A model generated the notes under the pieces. The model had not been told where the DNA came from. It did no database searches and worked only from the letters and a program-made list of their open reading frames with translations. From positions 124,001 through 188,000 of the forward strand of contig NZ_JAHLDL010000002.1 in NCBI RefSeq assembly GCF_018861315.1: 64,000 bases of DNA, written 5' to 3'. Of this stretch, positions 15,118 through 25,311 are shown piece by piece; position 1 is the first letter of the stretch; each line of letters starts with the position of its first letter. Origin of the DNA: Clostridium bowmanii (GTDB taxonomy: Bacteria; Bacillota; Clostridia; Clostridiales; Clostridiaceae). Position numbers and translations under genes: made by a program.

Positions 15118-16221
15118 GTGGAAAATAGTTTTAGATTATTAATAGTTGAAGATGACAAAAATGAAATTGTTAATTATAAAGACAATTTAGAATTGTTTAA
15201 TGAAGATAATAAAAAAGATGGCTTTATTATAGAGGCTGATTTTAACACGACTTTACAAGATGGAATAAATGCTATAAAGAATAATAAATATGATGGGGCA
15301 ATAGTTGATTTGAAATTGAATCAAGATAATATTGAGGCCGCAGAAGGAAATGTAATTATTAAAAGTATAGTTGGAAATTTAAGAATGCCTGCAATTGTTG
15401 TATCTGGATTTATGGGTGATTTAGATCCTGAATTGAAAAATGAAACTAGTTTACTTAGATTTTACGAGAGAGGAAGTATAGAAATTGTAGAGATTTTTAA
15501 TGTTCTAAAAAAAATCTATAATACTGGAATAACTAAAATTTTAGGTGAGGATGGACTAATAATTAAAGAATTAACAAAAATATTTTGGGAACGAATCTCA
15601 ACTAATTTAGAATATTGGATTAGTGAAAGTGATAACACTACTAAAATAGAGAAAATAGTTTCAAGGTATATAATAAATCATTTAAAAGAAGGATTTGAAA
15701 CAGATGAAAACGGAGAATTTGAAGTTTATCATTCTTCAGAATTTTATATTGTGCCTCCTATAAAACAGAACTATTTTACAGGAGATATAGTAGAGAAAGT
15801 AGGCATAAACTATATAATTCTAATGCCACCTTGTGATATGGCTACAAATGGGAAAGTACAAAATATTGTTTTAGGCAAAATCGAGGATATAAACTTCAGT
15901 CAAATAAAGGATGCAAAGAAAAAATTAGAAAAAGACAATTCGGATGATAAGGCTAAATTTAAAATTTTGAGTTTATTAAATAATACTTACTCATTAAATT
16001 ATCATTTCTTACCTCAAACTAATGCATTTAGTGGCGGATTTATTGATTTTAGAAAAATTAAATCTGTTAAAGTAAAGGAACTTAAAGTTGAATATAAGCG
16101 AGTAGGAACTATATCAAGTGAGTTTATTAAAGATATTATATCTAGATTTTCACAATATTATTCTAGACAAGGGCAGCCTAATTTAGATATAAACGCAATA
16201 TATAAGAAAATATTATTGTAA
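15118..16221 (+). CDS. Receiver-domain protein partnered with the GHKL ATPase
   Basis: Residues 1-130 look like a response-regulator receiver: acidic pair in LLIVEDDKNE (12-13), phospho-acceptor D64 in YDGAIVDLKL, S96 in AIVVSGF. The conserved lysine after strand 5 is not obvious (LLRFYERGS). The remaining 230 residues form an unrecognised domain with VYHSSEFYIVPPIKQNYFTG and ILMPPCDMATNGKVQNIVL; no DNA-binding motif is seen, so the output may be protein-based. The GTG start is preceded by GGAGGA and follows the kinase-like gene's stop by one base. Together they look like a self-contained sensor-effector, probably defensive. Confidence 0.7.
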   Translation: MENSFRLLIVEDDKNEIVNYKDNLELFNEDNKKDGFIIEADFNTTLQDGINAIKNNKYDGAIVDLKLNQDNIEAAEGNVIIKSIVGNLRMPAIVVSGFMGDLDPELKNETSLLRFYERGSIEIVEIFNVLKKIYNTGITKILGEDGLIIKELTKIFWERISTNLEYWISESDNTTKIEKIVSRYIINHLKEGFETDENGEFEVYHSSEFYIVPPIKQNYFTGDIVEKVGINYIILMPPCDMATNGKVQNIVLGKIEDINFSQIKDAKKKLEKDNSDDKAKFKILSLLNNTYSLNYHFLPQTNAFSGGFIDFRKIKSVKVKELKVEYKRVGTISSEFIKDIISRFSQYYSRQGQPNLDINAIYKKILL

Positions 16222-16296
16222 ATATCTAGATGGCTGAGAATACGTGCAACTTGTGAAGGGACAGTTATTTAGTGTGAAATTAATGGCTAAATCCAT

Positions 16297-16322
16297 AACA
16301 TCAGAGATATCTGGTGTTTTTA
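16297..16322 (+). terminator. Terminator after the receiver gene
   Basis: ACATCAGA-GATA-TCTGGTGT stem followed by TTTTTAT, 75 bases after the stop. Confidence 0.7.
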
Positions 16323-16323
16323 T

Positions 16324-16622
16324 AATTCTTAATATTATATTATGGAATTAGAGCACATAAAAAATTATTTAATCATCGGAACTGTTATGTGAATTGAATT
16401 TACTAAAGGCACAGGAGTAATAAGCGATGATCTATCATTAAAGAAAATATAGCAGTGTCTAAACAATTATACTAGATCATTAAAAACAACTGCAAGATAA
16501 GAGGAAGGTGGTACTAAGGCATATAGTTTCCATATCAAGATGGTATCCTCCAGTCATCTTCTTACAATTCATGGTAACTTTGAGAAAGTGGGAAACCAGT
16601 GATTTCTTAGTAGAGTTGAGTT
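16324..16622. other. Gap without a recognised gene
   Basis: No frame of useful length or ribosome binding site is seen here on either strand. Confidence 0.4.
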
Positions 16623-16653
16623 AAAATTACATTCTAATAAGAATGTAATTTTT
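16623..16653 (+). terminator. Perfect hairpin before the last boundary repeat
   Basis: AAAATTACATTC-TAATAA-GAATGTAATTTTT: a 12-bp perfect stem with a T tail, functional in either direction. Confidence 0.7.
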
Positions 16654-16659
16654 GATGAA

Positions 16660-16716
16660 GCGCCTATGACAACACTATAGTAATAGGTAACGTAGTAAAG
16701 ATGTTCTATTTGCTAA
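16660..16716 (+). repeat. Class II-like boundary repeat (copy K), last of the array
   Basis: GCGCCTATGAC at the left, GGTAACGTAGTAAAG in the middle and TTCTATTTGCTAA at the right follow the class II plan. It separates the GHKL/receiver module from the DISARM-like operon. Confidence 0.5.
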
Positions 16717-16836
16717 CGATTAGTAAAACAAATTATATTAGGACATGTTATAATTAAGTGTTATAATTTTATTCATTATAAGATTTTAAAATCATATAAT
16801 AGGAGTTAATATAGTATACAGAGGAAGAGTGAGTTT

Positions 16837-18159
16837 ATGGTAGTTATTGATTTATTCTCAGGAGCAGGTGGGTTGACAGAAGGATTTTATAAAGAAGGGT
16901 ATGAGGTAGTAGCCCATGTTGAGAAAGAAAAATGGGCATGTGAAACATTAAAAACACGTATATGTTTTTATTACTTATTACAAAAAAATGATCTTGAATT
17001 ATATAAAAAATATTTGATGAGTGGATGCGATTATAAAAAAATTAATGAAGCAAGAGAAATAATATATAATAAATATCCTGAGTTAAAAGAAAAAGTGGAA
17101 TTGGAAGTTCTAAATAAAACCTTTGGTAATTCTAAAAATGAACAAGGTGTAACTTCAACACAAGAAATTATAAAACTAATACAAAAGGCTATGAACTATA
17201 ATAATAAAACAGAAGTTGATGTAATAATTGGAGGGCCTCCATGTCAAGCATATTCAGTTATTGGAAGGGCTAGAATGGGTGAGAGTGTAGGTCAAGATAA
17301 AAGAAACTACCTTTTCTATTACTATAAAAATATAGTGGATTATTTTAAACCTAAAATATTTATTTTTGAGAATGTACCAGGTATTTTGACAGCTAAGAAT
17401 GGACAAATTTTTAATTCTATAAAGGACTATTTTGAAAAGATAGGTTATACTTTAAAGTCAGGATTAAATGAAAAGCATAAAGATAACATTTTAAATGCTG
17501 CTGATTTTGGTGTATATCAAAACAGGAAAAGAATGATTTTATTTGGAGTTAGAAATGATCTTAAATCAGAATATCTTAATTTTGATAATTGCATTAATAC
17601 TTTTAATGAAGAGAAGGTTACAAAAAATGCTATAGGCGATTTATTAAAATTGCAACCTGGAGAAGGCGATGAAAATAAGTTGCAGCCCTATGGTTTTAAT
17701 GTAGAGCTTTCAGAATTTGAACTTTTAATGAGAGAAAATAGTTCCGGAATAATAAATCATCAAGCAAGAAATATCAAAGATTTTGATAGGAAGACTTACG
17801 GAGATGCCATTATTAAATCTAATAATGGGGAAAAGTTCTACTATTCTGATTTACCTGAATTAAGAAGAACACATAAAAATGTTGAGTCATTTTTAGATAG
17901 GTTCAAAGTTCATGGCTGGAATAAAACACCACATACAATTGTAGCCCATATATCAAAGGATGGACATTATAATATACATCCAGATATTAATCAATGTAGG
18001 TCACTTACTGTTAGAGAAGCGGCAAGAATTCAAAGCTTTCCTGATAATTTTAAATTCGAAGGGCCTAGGACTTGGCAGTATGTTCAAGTTGGTAATGCTG
18101 TTCCACCTTTAATGGCACAGGCAATAGCAAAATCAATAAAAAAATTATTTATATTATAA
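16837..18159 (+). CDS. drmMII: DNA (cytosine-5) methyltransferase, DrmMII-like
   Basis: The 440-residue protein carries the m5C methyltransferase motifs in order: I DLFSGAGGLTEGF (5-17), IV GGPPCQAYSVIGRA with the catalytic Cys at about 137, VI ENVPGI (about 179), VIII QNRKRM, IX RSLTVREAARIQSFP and X VGNAVPPLMAQAIA. In class 2 DISARM a cytosine methylase marks self DNA; the adjacent drmE, drmA and drmB genes support that role here. It is followed by a terminator and a 720-base gap, so it is probably transcribed on its own. An orphan or type II methylase is the alternative. Confidence 0.85.
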   Translation: MVVIDLFSGAGGLTEGFYKEGYEVVAHVEKEKWACETLKTRICFYYLLQKNDLELYKKYLMSGCDYKKINEAREIIYNKYPELKEKVELEVLNKTFGNSKNEQGVTSTQEIIKLIQKAMNYNNKTEVDVIIGGPPCQAYSVIGRARMGESVGQDKRNYLFYYYKNIVDYFKPKIFIFENVPGILTAKNGQIFNSIKDYFEKIGYTLKSGLNEKHKDNILNAADFGVYQNRKRMILFGVRNDLKSEYLNFDNCINTFNEEKVTKNAIGDLLKLQPGEGDENKLQPYGFNVELSEFELLMRENSSGIINHQARNIKDFDRKTYGDAIIKSNNGEKFYYSDLPELRRTHKNVESFLDRFKVHGWNKTPHTIVAHISKDGHYNIHPDINQCRSLTVREAARIQSFPDNFKFEGPRTWQYVQVGNAVPPLMAQAIAKSIKKLFIL

Positions 18160-18179
18160 AATAATAAATAAACTACAAA

Positions 18180-18218
18180 AAATAAGTTATGATTAATAAT
18201 CGTAACTTATTTTTTTGT
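18180..18218 (+). terminator. Terminator after the methyltransferase
   Basis: AATAAGTTA (18181-18189) pairs with TAACTTATT (18203-18211), followed by TTTTTGTTTTT. Confidence 0.8.
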
Positions 18219-18937
18219 TTTTCCATCTTCGGTGTGGTGGTGAATTAAATCCTAATTATAGAATAATAGAGCTATTTATGATAAGAAAAATATAAAAAGC
18301 ACTTTAAAAGCTTAACTAGAATATTTTATTTCACTGTGGCCTATATAGATATTAATTGTATTTGACTCTTACGTATTATCATAGTTATTTTGCCAGCTCT
18401 TTATTGCATTTGAATATTTATTGGAACATTATTCCTTGCATATAAAGTATAGAATAAAAATTCAAAAAAGAAGGTAATCTTATTTTAATATAGAATTACT
18501 ATTTAGGGAATAATATCATAATATAAGTTATATTAACATATTATCTGAATGAAAATTATAATTATATGACATTATTTTAAAATATAGTATATTATGGATT
18601 CCGGCTTATATCTTGAATTAAGGAAGAAGTTGATGAATTTATAAATGAATTTAAATTTAATGGAAAAATTGTACTTAAATAAGATGAATTAGTAAACTTG
18701 TGATATGTTCAAAAGAGTTATCCGGTAGATTAATTAATATTAAAAAGTTAAAAATATATAGGCATGATTAAAGTTTGGAATCAAGTAAATAGAAAATTTA
18801 GGTATAAATATTTACCAGAAAGTTACTATTTTATGGACAAGATGTGTTAAGCTTGTTTAAATTATGAATGCACTGCTCACTTTAAGAAGAAGAATATAGC
18901 ATAGATTGTAAAAAAAATTTAAAATGAGGTGAAGATA
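18219..18937. other. Long AT-rich gap before the AIPR gene
   Basis: No gene is supported. A 28-codon frame at 18764-18850 (MIKVWNQVNRKFRYKYLPES) and neighbouring short coding-like pieces look like the worn remains of a gene. The promoter of the defence operon should lie near its 3' end, but no strong consensus is seen. Confidence 0.35.
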
Positions 18938-20971
18938 ATGAAAAGTAATATAAGTTTGCTTGAATTTGCATCGAATTTTTACCAAGAAGTGTTACTTGCA
19001 AAAGAAACCGATGCATACAGTTTGGAATTTGAAGATTTTTTTACTGCTGTAATGCTTGAATACTTAGAAGAAATAGGTGAGGTGGAGAATGCTGTTATCT
19101 GTCCGTACCGTGTATTAGGTTTGCAAATGAATGGGTATAGTATTTCAGAAGAATTTGATAGTGTGGATATATATGTTAGTATCTTTGATGAAAATGAAAA
19201 TCCGCAAAGGATAACACGTACAGAGATTGATGCTTCATTAAAGCGAGCAATACAACTGTATCGAAAAGCAATAAATGATTTATATGCTTCTTTTGAAAAA
19301 GATAGCGATACATATGGATTTGCATCTGCTATTCATAAGCACAAAAATGATATTAAGAATGTAAGGGTCATTGCTTTAACAAATGGGTTAGTAAAACCTA
19401 TTTCATTTAAAGACATATTAATTGAAGGGGCTAACGTATCTTTTTTAATATGGGATATTGAAAGATTATATAGGTGTGTAAATTCTGGTAAAATGCGAGA
19501 GATGGTTGAAATAGACTTTGTTGAAAAATTTAATACTGCTATTGAATGTATTGAGAATAAAACAAGTGATAAATATATCGTTTATCTTGCCATTGTACCT
19601 GGTAAAATATTAGCACAATTGTACGAAGAACACGGAGCAAGGTTGTTGGAACGTAACGTAAGGTCTTTTTTACAAGTAAAAGGACCAGTAAACAAAGGGA
19701 TTAGAGAGACTTTAAGAGATGAGCCAGATATGTTTTTAGCATATAACAACGGAATTTCTGTTACAGCAGAAAGTGTTGAAGTTGAAAGAGACGAGAATGG
19801 AAAGCCATCAATTACAAAGATAAAAGATATGCAGATCGTTAATGGAGGACAGACGACGGCATCAATTTTCAGCGCGTATAAAGATAAAAAAATACAATCT
19901 GAGATAAGCAATGTTTATGTACAAATGAAGTTATCGGTAATCAATGTTTATGACGAAATGAATAAAATAATTCCTAATATTTCTGCGTTTGCAAATACAC
20001 AGAATAAAGTACAAATTGCTGATTTTTCTGCTAATGATCCATTTCATAGAAAAGTCGAGGAACTTTCAAGGATATGTTGGGCGCCAGCAAAAGGAGGATT
20101 GAAACCTAAGAACTGGTTTTATGAGAGAGCAAGAGGACAATATTCGGACATGCTATCAAGAGAGTCTACATTGCTGAGAAAAAAACAATATAAAGAAGAA
20201 CACCCTCTCTTTACAAAAACTGATTTATCTAAATATGAAAATACTTGGGATCAACTTCCTTATCAAGTAAGTGAAGGTGCACAGAAAAATTTTAAAAAAT
20301 TCACTTTGCGGCTGAAGGAGAGAGGTAATGTAATGCCAAACTCGAAGTATTATGAACACCTCATTTCCAAAACTATTTTATTTAGGCAAACCGAAAGATT
20401 AGTTCAAGGGCAGAAGTATGGTGGATATAGAGCAAATATAGTAGCTTATACGATTGCTTTTGCATCTTATAAAACATCACAGAGAATTGATCTGGATTGT
20501 ATTTGGAAGGAGCAGTGCTTGTCTACTGCTCTTGAAAATGAAATTATAAATATATCAAAACTAGCACAACGACATATCGTAAATCCTCCAGGTGGTGCAA
20601 ATATTGGAGAATGGTGTAAGAATGTTAAATGTTGGAACGAATTTAAAGAAATTGATTATACAATAAGCGATGAGCTTGCAAAAGAACTTATATCAGTATT
20701 AAGACCCAATACAGCAGAAACACAAAATAAAAGCATTAATTCAGTAACTGAAGATGAAATAAGTTTAATCCAAGAAGTAAATCAAATTCCTGCAGAAACT
20801 TGGTTTTCACTATCTAGATGGGCTAAAGAAACTAACAATTTTCAAACATGGCAACGCAGTTTGGCATTTTCAATAGGTACGATTTTGGGTAGAAATAAGG
20901 TACCAACGTATAAACAAGCAAATCAAGCTATTAAAGTCTATATGGAAGCTAAGACTAAAGGATTTAAATAA
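18938..20971 (+). CDS. AIPR family (abortive infection phage resistance) protein
   Basis: The 677-residue protein shows the AIPR core: FLQVKGPVNKGIRETLRDEP, then MFLAYNNGISVTAESVEVER, then MQIVNGGQTTASIFSAYKD (about 305-325), and further on NTQNKVQIADFSANDPFH. AIPR proteins occur in many phage-defence loci and may be nucleases or effectors; the mechanism is not settled. GAGGTGA before ATG 18938 decides the start. Three bases separate its stop from the first ATG of the next gene, so it opens the DISARM-like operon as a tightly coupled member, which is not part of the standard DISARM gene set. Confidence 0.85.
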   Translation: MKSNISLLEFASNFYQEVLLAKETDAYSLEFEDFFTAVMLEYLEEIGEVENAVICPYRVLGLQMNGYSISEEFDSVDIYVSIFDENENPQRITRTEIDASLKRAIQLYRKAINDLYASFEKDSDTYGFASAIHKHKNDIKNVRVIALTNGLVKPISFKDILIEGANVSFLIWDIERLYRCVNSGKMREMVEIDFVEKFNTAIECIENKTSDKYIVYLAIVPGKILAQLYEEHGARLLERNVRSFLQVKGPVNKGIRETLRDEPDMFLAYNNGISVTAESVEVERDENGKPSITKIKDMQIVNGGQTTASIFSAYKDKKIQSEISNVYVQMKLSVINVYDEMNKIIPNISAFANTQNKVQIADFSANDPFHRKVEELSRICWAPAKGGLKPKNWFYERARGQYSDMLSRESTLLRKKQYKEEHPLFTKTDLSKYENTWDQLPYQVSEGAQKNFKKFTLRLKERGNVMPNSKYYEHLISKTILFRQTERLVQGQKYGGYRANIVAYTIAFASYKTSQRIDLDCIWKEQCLSTALENEIINISKLAQRHIVNPPGGANIGEWCKNVKCWNEFKEIDYTISDELAKELISVLRPNTAETQNKSINSVTEDEISLIQEVNQIPAETWFSLSRWAKETNNFQTWQRSLAFSIGTILGRNKVPTYKQANQAIKVYMEAKTKGFK

Positions 20972-20989
20972 CCTATGGAGGTGTACAAA

Positions 20990-23569
20990 TTGGATTGGGT
21001 AGATTATGTAAAAAGTGAACTGGCCAAGAATAACAGCTTGAGTGAGTTGAAAATAACTTTTGGAGATGATGCCAATGAATGCGTTAGTACACCTCCAATT
21101 ATTAAAGTGAGTATTGATCTATTGAATAGATTTTTTGAAGCTGATGAAAAACGTGTTATTATGGTTTTCCCTGAAAAAAGGCAAAGTATATTCTTCTTAG
21201 CCGTATTAAAAGTAATTCATGATATCTTTGATGGCAAGTCAGAAAAAATATATAATCCTAATACGTTTATAAAAGGACAAAAACTAAAATGTGGAAACTG
21301 TGTTGTGGAATTTGATAGAATTGACCAGTTTAGGGGAACAACCACTTTGTGGGTTAAAGATGCAGACTGTAGTAATGGTATTCCATTGGATCTAGCGCCA
21401 TTTTTTCAATTGACGGATACAAATAGGTGTCTTTCTACAGATAAAGTATTTTCGAAAACAAAAGTTGAAATCAAAAAACGTAAAGCTGAAATATCTGATT
21501 CTGACCATTTGACAACAATATTAATTGATTACAAAACGCATTTTAATAACACGGTGTTTAATGTTGCACCAACAGGAAAAGTAAAAGAGATGATGTCGGA
21601 TATTTGCATCAATGGTATTAAAGTAGAAGATTTACTTCTAATAGGGCAAGCTGACACAGAAGGAAATGTGGAGAATATTAATAGAGGCCAATTATCAGGT
21701 GAACCTGCAATTGTTGTGACTTCGGATATGTATGCAGTTTATGAGGCAACTAAAAAAGAATCAGATGTAAAATGTTTGTTTGTTGATATATCTAACCCTA
21801 ACACTATTAATAATGAATTAGATGTTTTAGATGAGCTTCTTAACGAAGACTTTCCTATTATTTGTCTTACGGATACACTTAACTCCTTTGAATTAGAATC
21901 ACTCGAATTGAGAGGATTTTGTATTTGGCGATGGGATGAAGAAAGTATCGCTCCAGACATGTATAATGTTTCAACGCTATGTATCAATAAGAAAGTTGGA
22001 AATTGCGCAGTACAAAAAATCCAATATCTTAAATGTGATAGTGAAGAAATAAGTAATTGTTTGGGAAAGCTATATTACTATCGTAAAGAAGTGGCATTGA
22101 CGAATGTTAATATGATTGATGTCTATGATAAGTTATTTTCATTGGCCTTCTTGTGTCTTAGAAACATTGTGGATTTAAAGGATATTGAATACACACGAAT
22201 AAATGAAAATATTTTAAATTGTAAAGTCAAATTGCAAAATGAGAAGCGATTCATTTCAGATGAACTGTTTAACAACTTAGAAAACGTTATTTCCTCTTTT
22301 GAAGTTGTTTATAGTAAAGAATATGTGATACCGAAAATATCAGCACTTAAAGAGGTATTGTTGGATAACCATTATAAAAATGTTTGTATTGTGATCCCAG
22401 ACAGAGCAGACAAAGAAAAGCATCAAGTGTTTTGGAATAAAGTATGTACTGAAAAAAAATTAGAAACAAAAGTAAGTGTTTTAAGTCAAGCAGAGTATTG
22501 CAATAGTGAAGTAATAGCCTGTGATATTACAATCGTTTGTGGATGGCTTAGCAGTACAATTATGAGGCGTATTATCTATAGTTACAATACTTCTAAATAT
22601 ATTGTACTTTTATATGCCTATGAGGAGCGTTGGAAGAACGCACATATTAAATCTTGGAATAGCATTTTACATAAATGCAATAGTAGAAAGGTTATTGAAA
22701 AAGTTTTTGCAGAAGCAAATATAGATCTTCCATATTTTAAAGATGAAACATTAACAATGCCTACTGGACAAGAGAATCATGATGAGCTCAGTGAAATTGA
22801 GATGGTTTTACGGGAGAATAAGTATCGTAAATATTTAGCGAATGGTGGCAACAAAAATATAAACGAAGTAGTAGAATCCGTTCCTGTTAATTTTGTTGGT
22901 GGATGTTTCGCTTTTTATAGATCTACACATAAATTAGTGTCTGTTACAAAAATTGTGTTAGAAGAAAAGGATAATATCAAAATAATTTTACCTATAGAAT
23001 TGAAAATTGGTGATTTTATTGTAGTAAGAGAATCTCAACATGATTTAATAAAGGATTACGCAGACATTATTTTATCCAATAGTGGGAAAAGCGGCCGGAG
23101 AGAGTTTGCAACAAAATGGAAAGAGGCATTGAAGTTGGAAAGCGTTTTTTCAACATTTGATGATATATATCTAAAGCTTAAAAAAGCAGGATGTACAAAA
23201 AACCAATTTACAGTTAGACAATGGATGAAAAATGAAGATGTCATTTCTCCGCAAAATATTAACGATTTAAAATATATAGCGGAAGCTACAGAAGATAATG
23301 TGTTATTAGAGCAACTGGAAAGTATTTTTGAGGCAGGAATGGAAGTTAAACGCGCACATGTACAAGCAGGAAGAACATTATCTGAACTTCTCAAAAGAAA
23401 AGTTGCTCAAAAAATTCAAGAAATCGGAGAGATTGACCCATATAACATATGGGAACCAATCACTTTGTATTTGGATGAGATAGGTACAGTAAAGATATTA
23501 AAAGTAATAGACATAGGCACCGTATTAGTAGTAGATGCATCTACTACTAATACTCTAATTAGTGAGTAA
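20990..23569 (+). CDS. drmE: DrmE-like DISARM protein
   Basis: This large (about 859-residue) protein matches the DrmE type found in class 2 DISARM, mainly by its C-terminal region: REFATKWKEALKLESVFSTF, then VRQWMKNEDVISPQNINDLK, then WEPITLYLDEIGTVKILKVI. The N-terminal part resembles a degenerate nucleotide-binding core without a clear Walker A. Its role in DISARM is unknown. ATG 20975 is possible, but GGAGGTG (20977-20983) overlaps it and points to TTG 20990. The gene is packed between AIPR and the NERD-helicase gene. Confidence 0.7.
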   Translation: MDWVDYVKSELAKNNSLSELKITFGDDANECVSTPPIIKVSIDLLNRFFEADEKRVIMVFPEKRQSIFFLAVLKVIHDIFDGKSEKIYNPNTFIKGQKLKCGNCVVEFDRIDQFRGTTTLWVKDADCSNGIPLDLAPFFQLTDTNRCLSTDKVFSKTKVEIKKRKAEISDSDHLTTILIDYKTHFNNTVFNVAPTGKVKEMMSDICINGIKVEDLLLIGQADTEGNVENINRGQLSGEPAIVVTSDMYAVYEATKKESDVKCLFVDISNPNTINNELDVLDELLNEDFPIICLTDTLNSFELESLELRGFCIWRWDEESIAPDMYNVSTLCINKKVGNCAVQKIQYLKCDSEEISNCLGKLYYYRKEVALTNVNMIDVYDKLFSLAFLCLRNIVDLKDIEYTRINENILNCKVKLQNEKRFISDELFNNLENVISSFEVVYSKEYVIPKISALKEVLLDNHYKNVCIVIPDRADKEKHQVFWNKVCTEKKLETKVSVLSQAEYCNSEVIACDITIVCGWLSSTIMRRIIYSYNTSKYIVLLYAYEERWKNAHIKSWNSILHKCNSRKVIEKVFAEANIDLPYFKDETLTMPTGQENHDELSEIEMVLRENKYRKYLANGGNKNINEVVESVPVNFVGGCFAFYRSTHKLVSVTKIVLEEKDNIKIILPIELKIGDFIVVRESQHDLIKDYADIILSNSGKSGRREFATKWKEALKLESVFSTFDDIYLKLKKAGCTKNQFTVRQWMKNEDVISPQNINDLKYIAEATEDNVLLEQLESIFEAGMEVKRAHVQAGRTLSELLKRKVAQKIQEIGEIDPYNIWEPITLYLDEIGTVKILKVIDIGTVLVVDASTTNTLISE

Positions 23570-23583
23570 TAGGGGGTAACATA

Positions 23584-25311
23584 ATGGCAAGAATGATTCC
23601 TTCAGTAATTTCTCCGGAAGTAAAAAGTAATGCCGAGAGAAAAATATTTGAATGGTTTAGGGATGATTGTGAAACGGAAGGTTGGATTGTTTTGCACTCG
23701 CTTGGCATAGCAAACCATAGAACGGTATTATATGGTGAGATAGATTTTTTTGTTATTGCTCCTAAGCTTGGTGTGTTCGCACTGGAGGTAAAAGGAGGAA
23801 GAGTAAAAAGAAAAGATGGAATATGGAATTTTACCAATAAATATGGGCAACCATCTAGTAAAAAAAGAGGCCCATTTGAACAGGCAAATGAAGGCGTTTT
23901 TAGTTTGTTCGATTCCGTAAAAAAGAAATGTGGACCAAACCATCATCTTAGCAAACTCTTATTTGCAACTGGAGTTATGTTCCCAGATATCACATTTTAT
24001 GTGGATGATATGGATGGGGAACAGTGGCAAGTGTTTGACAAGAATGATGGTAAGAATGTTAGTGGATTTATTAGACGACTTTCTAAAAATATCAAAAGAA
24101 AATGGGAAGAAAAGTATGGTGCTATCAATCCAGATAAATTGCCAGATATAAAAGCTGTCCGAGAATTTGCTAATATACTTAGAGGAGATTTTGACAAAGC
24201 AGTTTCATTCTCCACACAAATAAACTATGCAGAGAAAGCTTTAATTTCTTTAACAGGTGAGCAGCTTAAATGTCTTGATCAACTTGAAGATAACTCAAGA
24301 TGCTTGATTCAAGGTCCAGCGGGAACCGGCAAAACATTATTAGCAATAGAAGAGGTTAAAAAGTCAGTAGCAAAAGGAGAAAAAGTAGCATTTTTTTGTT
24401 TTAACACAATGCTTGGAAATTGGTTAAAGAGTTATTTTGATGAAATGGACGAATCTCTTCGTCCAGAGTTTGTAGGAACATTTCATTCATTTTTATATTG
24501 GCTTGTAAATTCAGCAGAAATAGGTGTTCATTATCCTCAAAATGGGAATATGCAAAGGTTTTATAGAGAAGAAATACCTTTAATTGCACTTGAAGCATTA
24601 GAGGGAAAACACATAAATTTTGATAAGATTGTAGTTGATGAAGCACAAGATTTATTAAATACAAATTATCTAGATATTATGGATTTAATTTTAAAAGGTG
24701 GAATTTATCGAGGAAAGTGGAGTATGTTTGGGGACTTTGCAATGCAGGCCATTTTTAGTGGAAACGTAAATGCCGTAGATATGAAAGAGCTATTAGAAGA
24801 AAGAACGTCATTTATAAAATATAAGCTTAAAATTAATTGTAGAAATACTAAACCAATTGGAAATGAAATTAAATATATTACAGGATTTGACAATCCTAAC
24901 TATATGGAGACGAATGTTGTGGGCCCGCCAGTAAACTACATAACCTACAAAAATGATGAAGAACAAAAGGAGAAGCTTGAAGAATTATTATCCACATTAA
25001 AAATAGAAAAGGTTGATAATTCTAAAATCACCATTTTATCACCTGTTAAACGTGAAAACTCGGTTGTGAATAATTTGAATTTGGAGAAAGTCAAAGATTA
25101 TAATCCAAGGACAAAAGGCAGTGTTTCATTTAGCACTATTCAAGCATTTAAAGGACTTGAAAACTCTGTAATTATTTTAACAGACATTGATACTTTTGAG
25201 CATGAAAAAATAATGTATATAGGTTTAAGTAGGGCAAGAACGGTACTTTATGTTTTTGAAACTGAACATGCGGATAAGGAAAGAAACAAACTATTAGTGA
25301 GGTGGTTGTAA
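23584..25311 (+). CDS. NERD nuclease fused to a UvrD-like helicase
   Basis: Residues 20-130 form a NERD nuclease-related domain: YGEIDFFVIAPKLGVFALEV with the catalytic set D54, E68-x-K70. Residues 225-575 form an SF1 helicase-like ATPase: Walker A in QGPAGTGKTLL (about 242-251), VVDEAQDL (about 350), SFSTIQAFKGLENSVIIL (about 515-530) and GLSRARTVLYVF near the end. Such fusions probably unwind and cut DNA. It has the ribosome binding site AGGGGG and ends in TAATG, overlapping the next gene by one base. It takes the place where a DISARM effector (drmC, a phospholipase-D nuclease) might be expected. Confidence 0.82.
   Translation: MARMIPSVISPEVKSNAERKIFEWFRDDCETEGWIVLHSLGIANHRTVLYGEIDFFVIAPKLGVFALEVKGGRVKRKDGIWNFTNKYGQPSSKKRGPFEQANEGVFSLFDSVKKKCGPNHHLSKLLFATGVMFPDITFYVDDMDGEQWQVFDKNDGKNVSGFIRRLSKNIKRKWEEKYGAINPDKLPDIKAVREFANILRGDFDKAVSFSTQINYAEKALISLTGEQLKCLDQLEDNSRCLIQGPAGTGKTLLAIEEVKKSVAKGEKVAFFCFNTMLGNWLKSYFDEMDESLRPEFVGTFHSFLYWLVNSAEIGVHYPQNGNMQRFYREEIPLIALEALEGKHINFDKIVVDEAQDLLNTNYLDIMDLILKGGIYRGKWSMFGDFAMQAIFSGNVNAVDMKELLEERTSFIKYKLKINCRNTKPIGNEIKYITGFDNPNYMETNVVGPPVNYITYKNDEEQKEKLEELLSTLKIEKVDNSKITILSPVKRENSVVNNLNLEKVKDYNPRTKGSVSFSTIQAFKGLENSVIILTDIDTFEHEKIMYIGLSRARTVLYVFETEHADKERNKLLVRWL

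Noticed and set aside
23728-24664. Several minus-strand frames of 70-90 codons across the NERD-helicase gene
   Set aside because: They are shadows of the plus-strand gene, with no ribosome binding sites or recognisable families.
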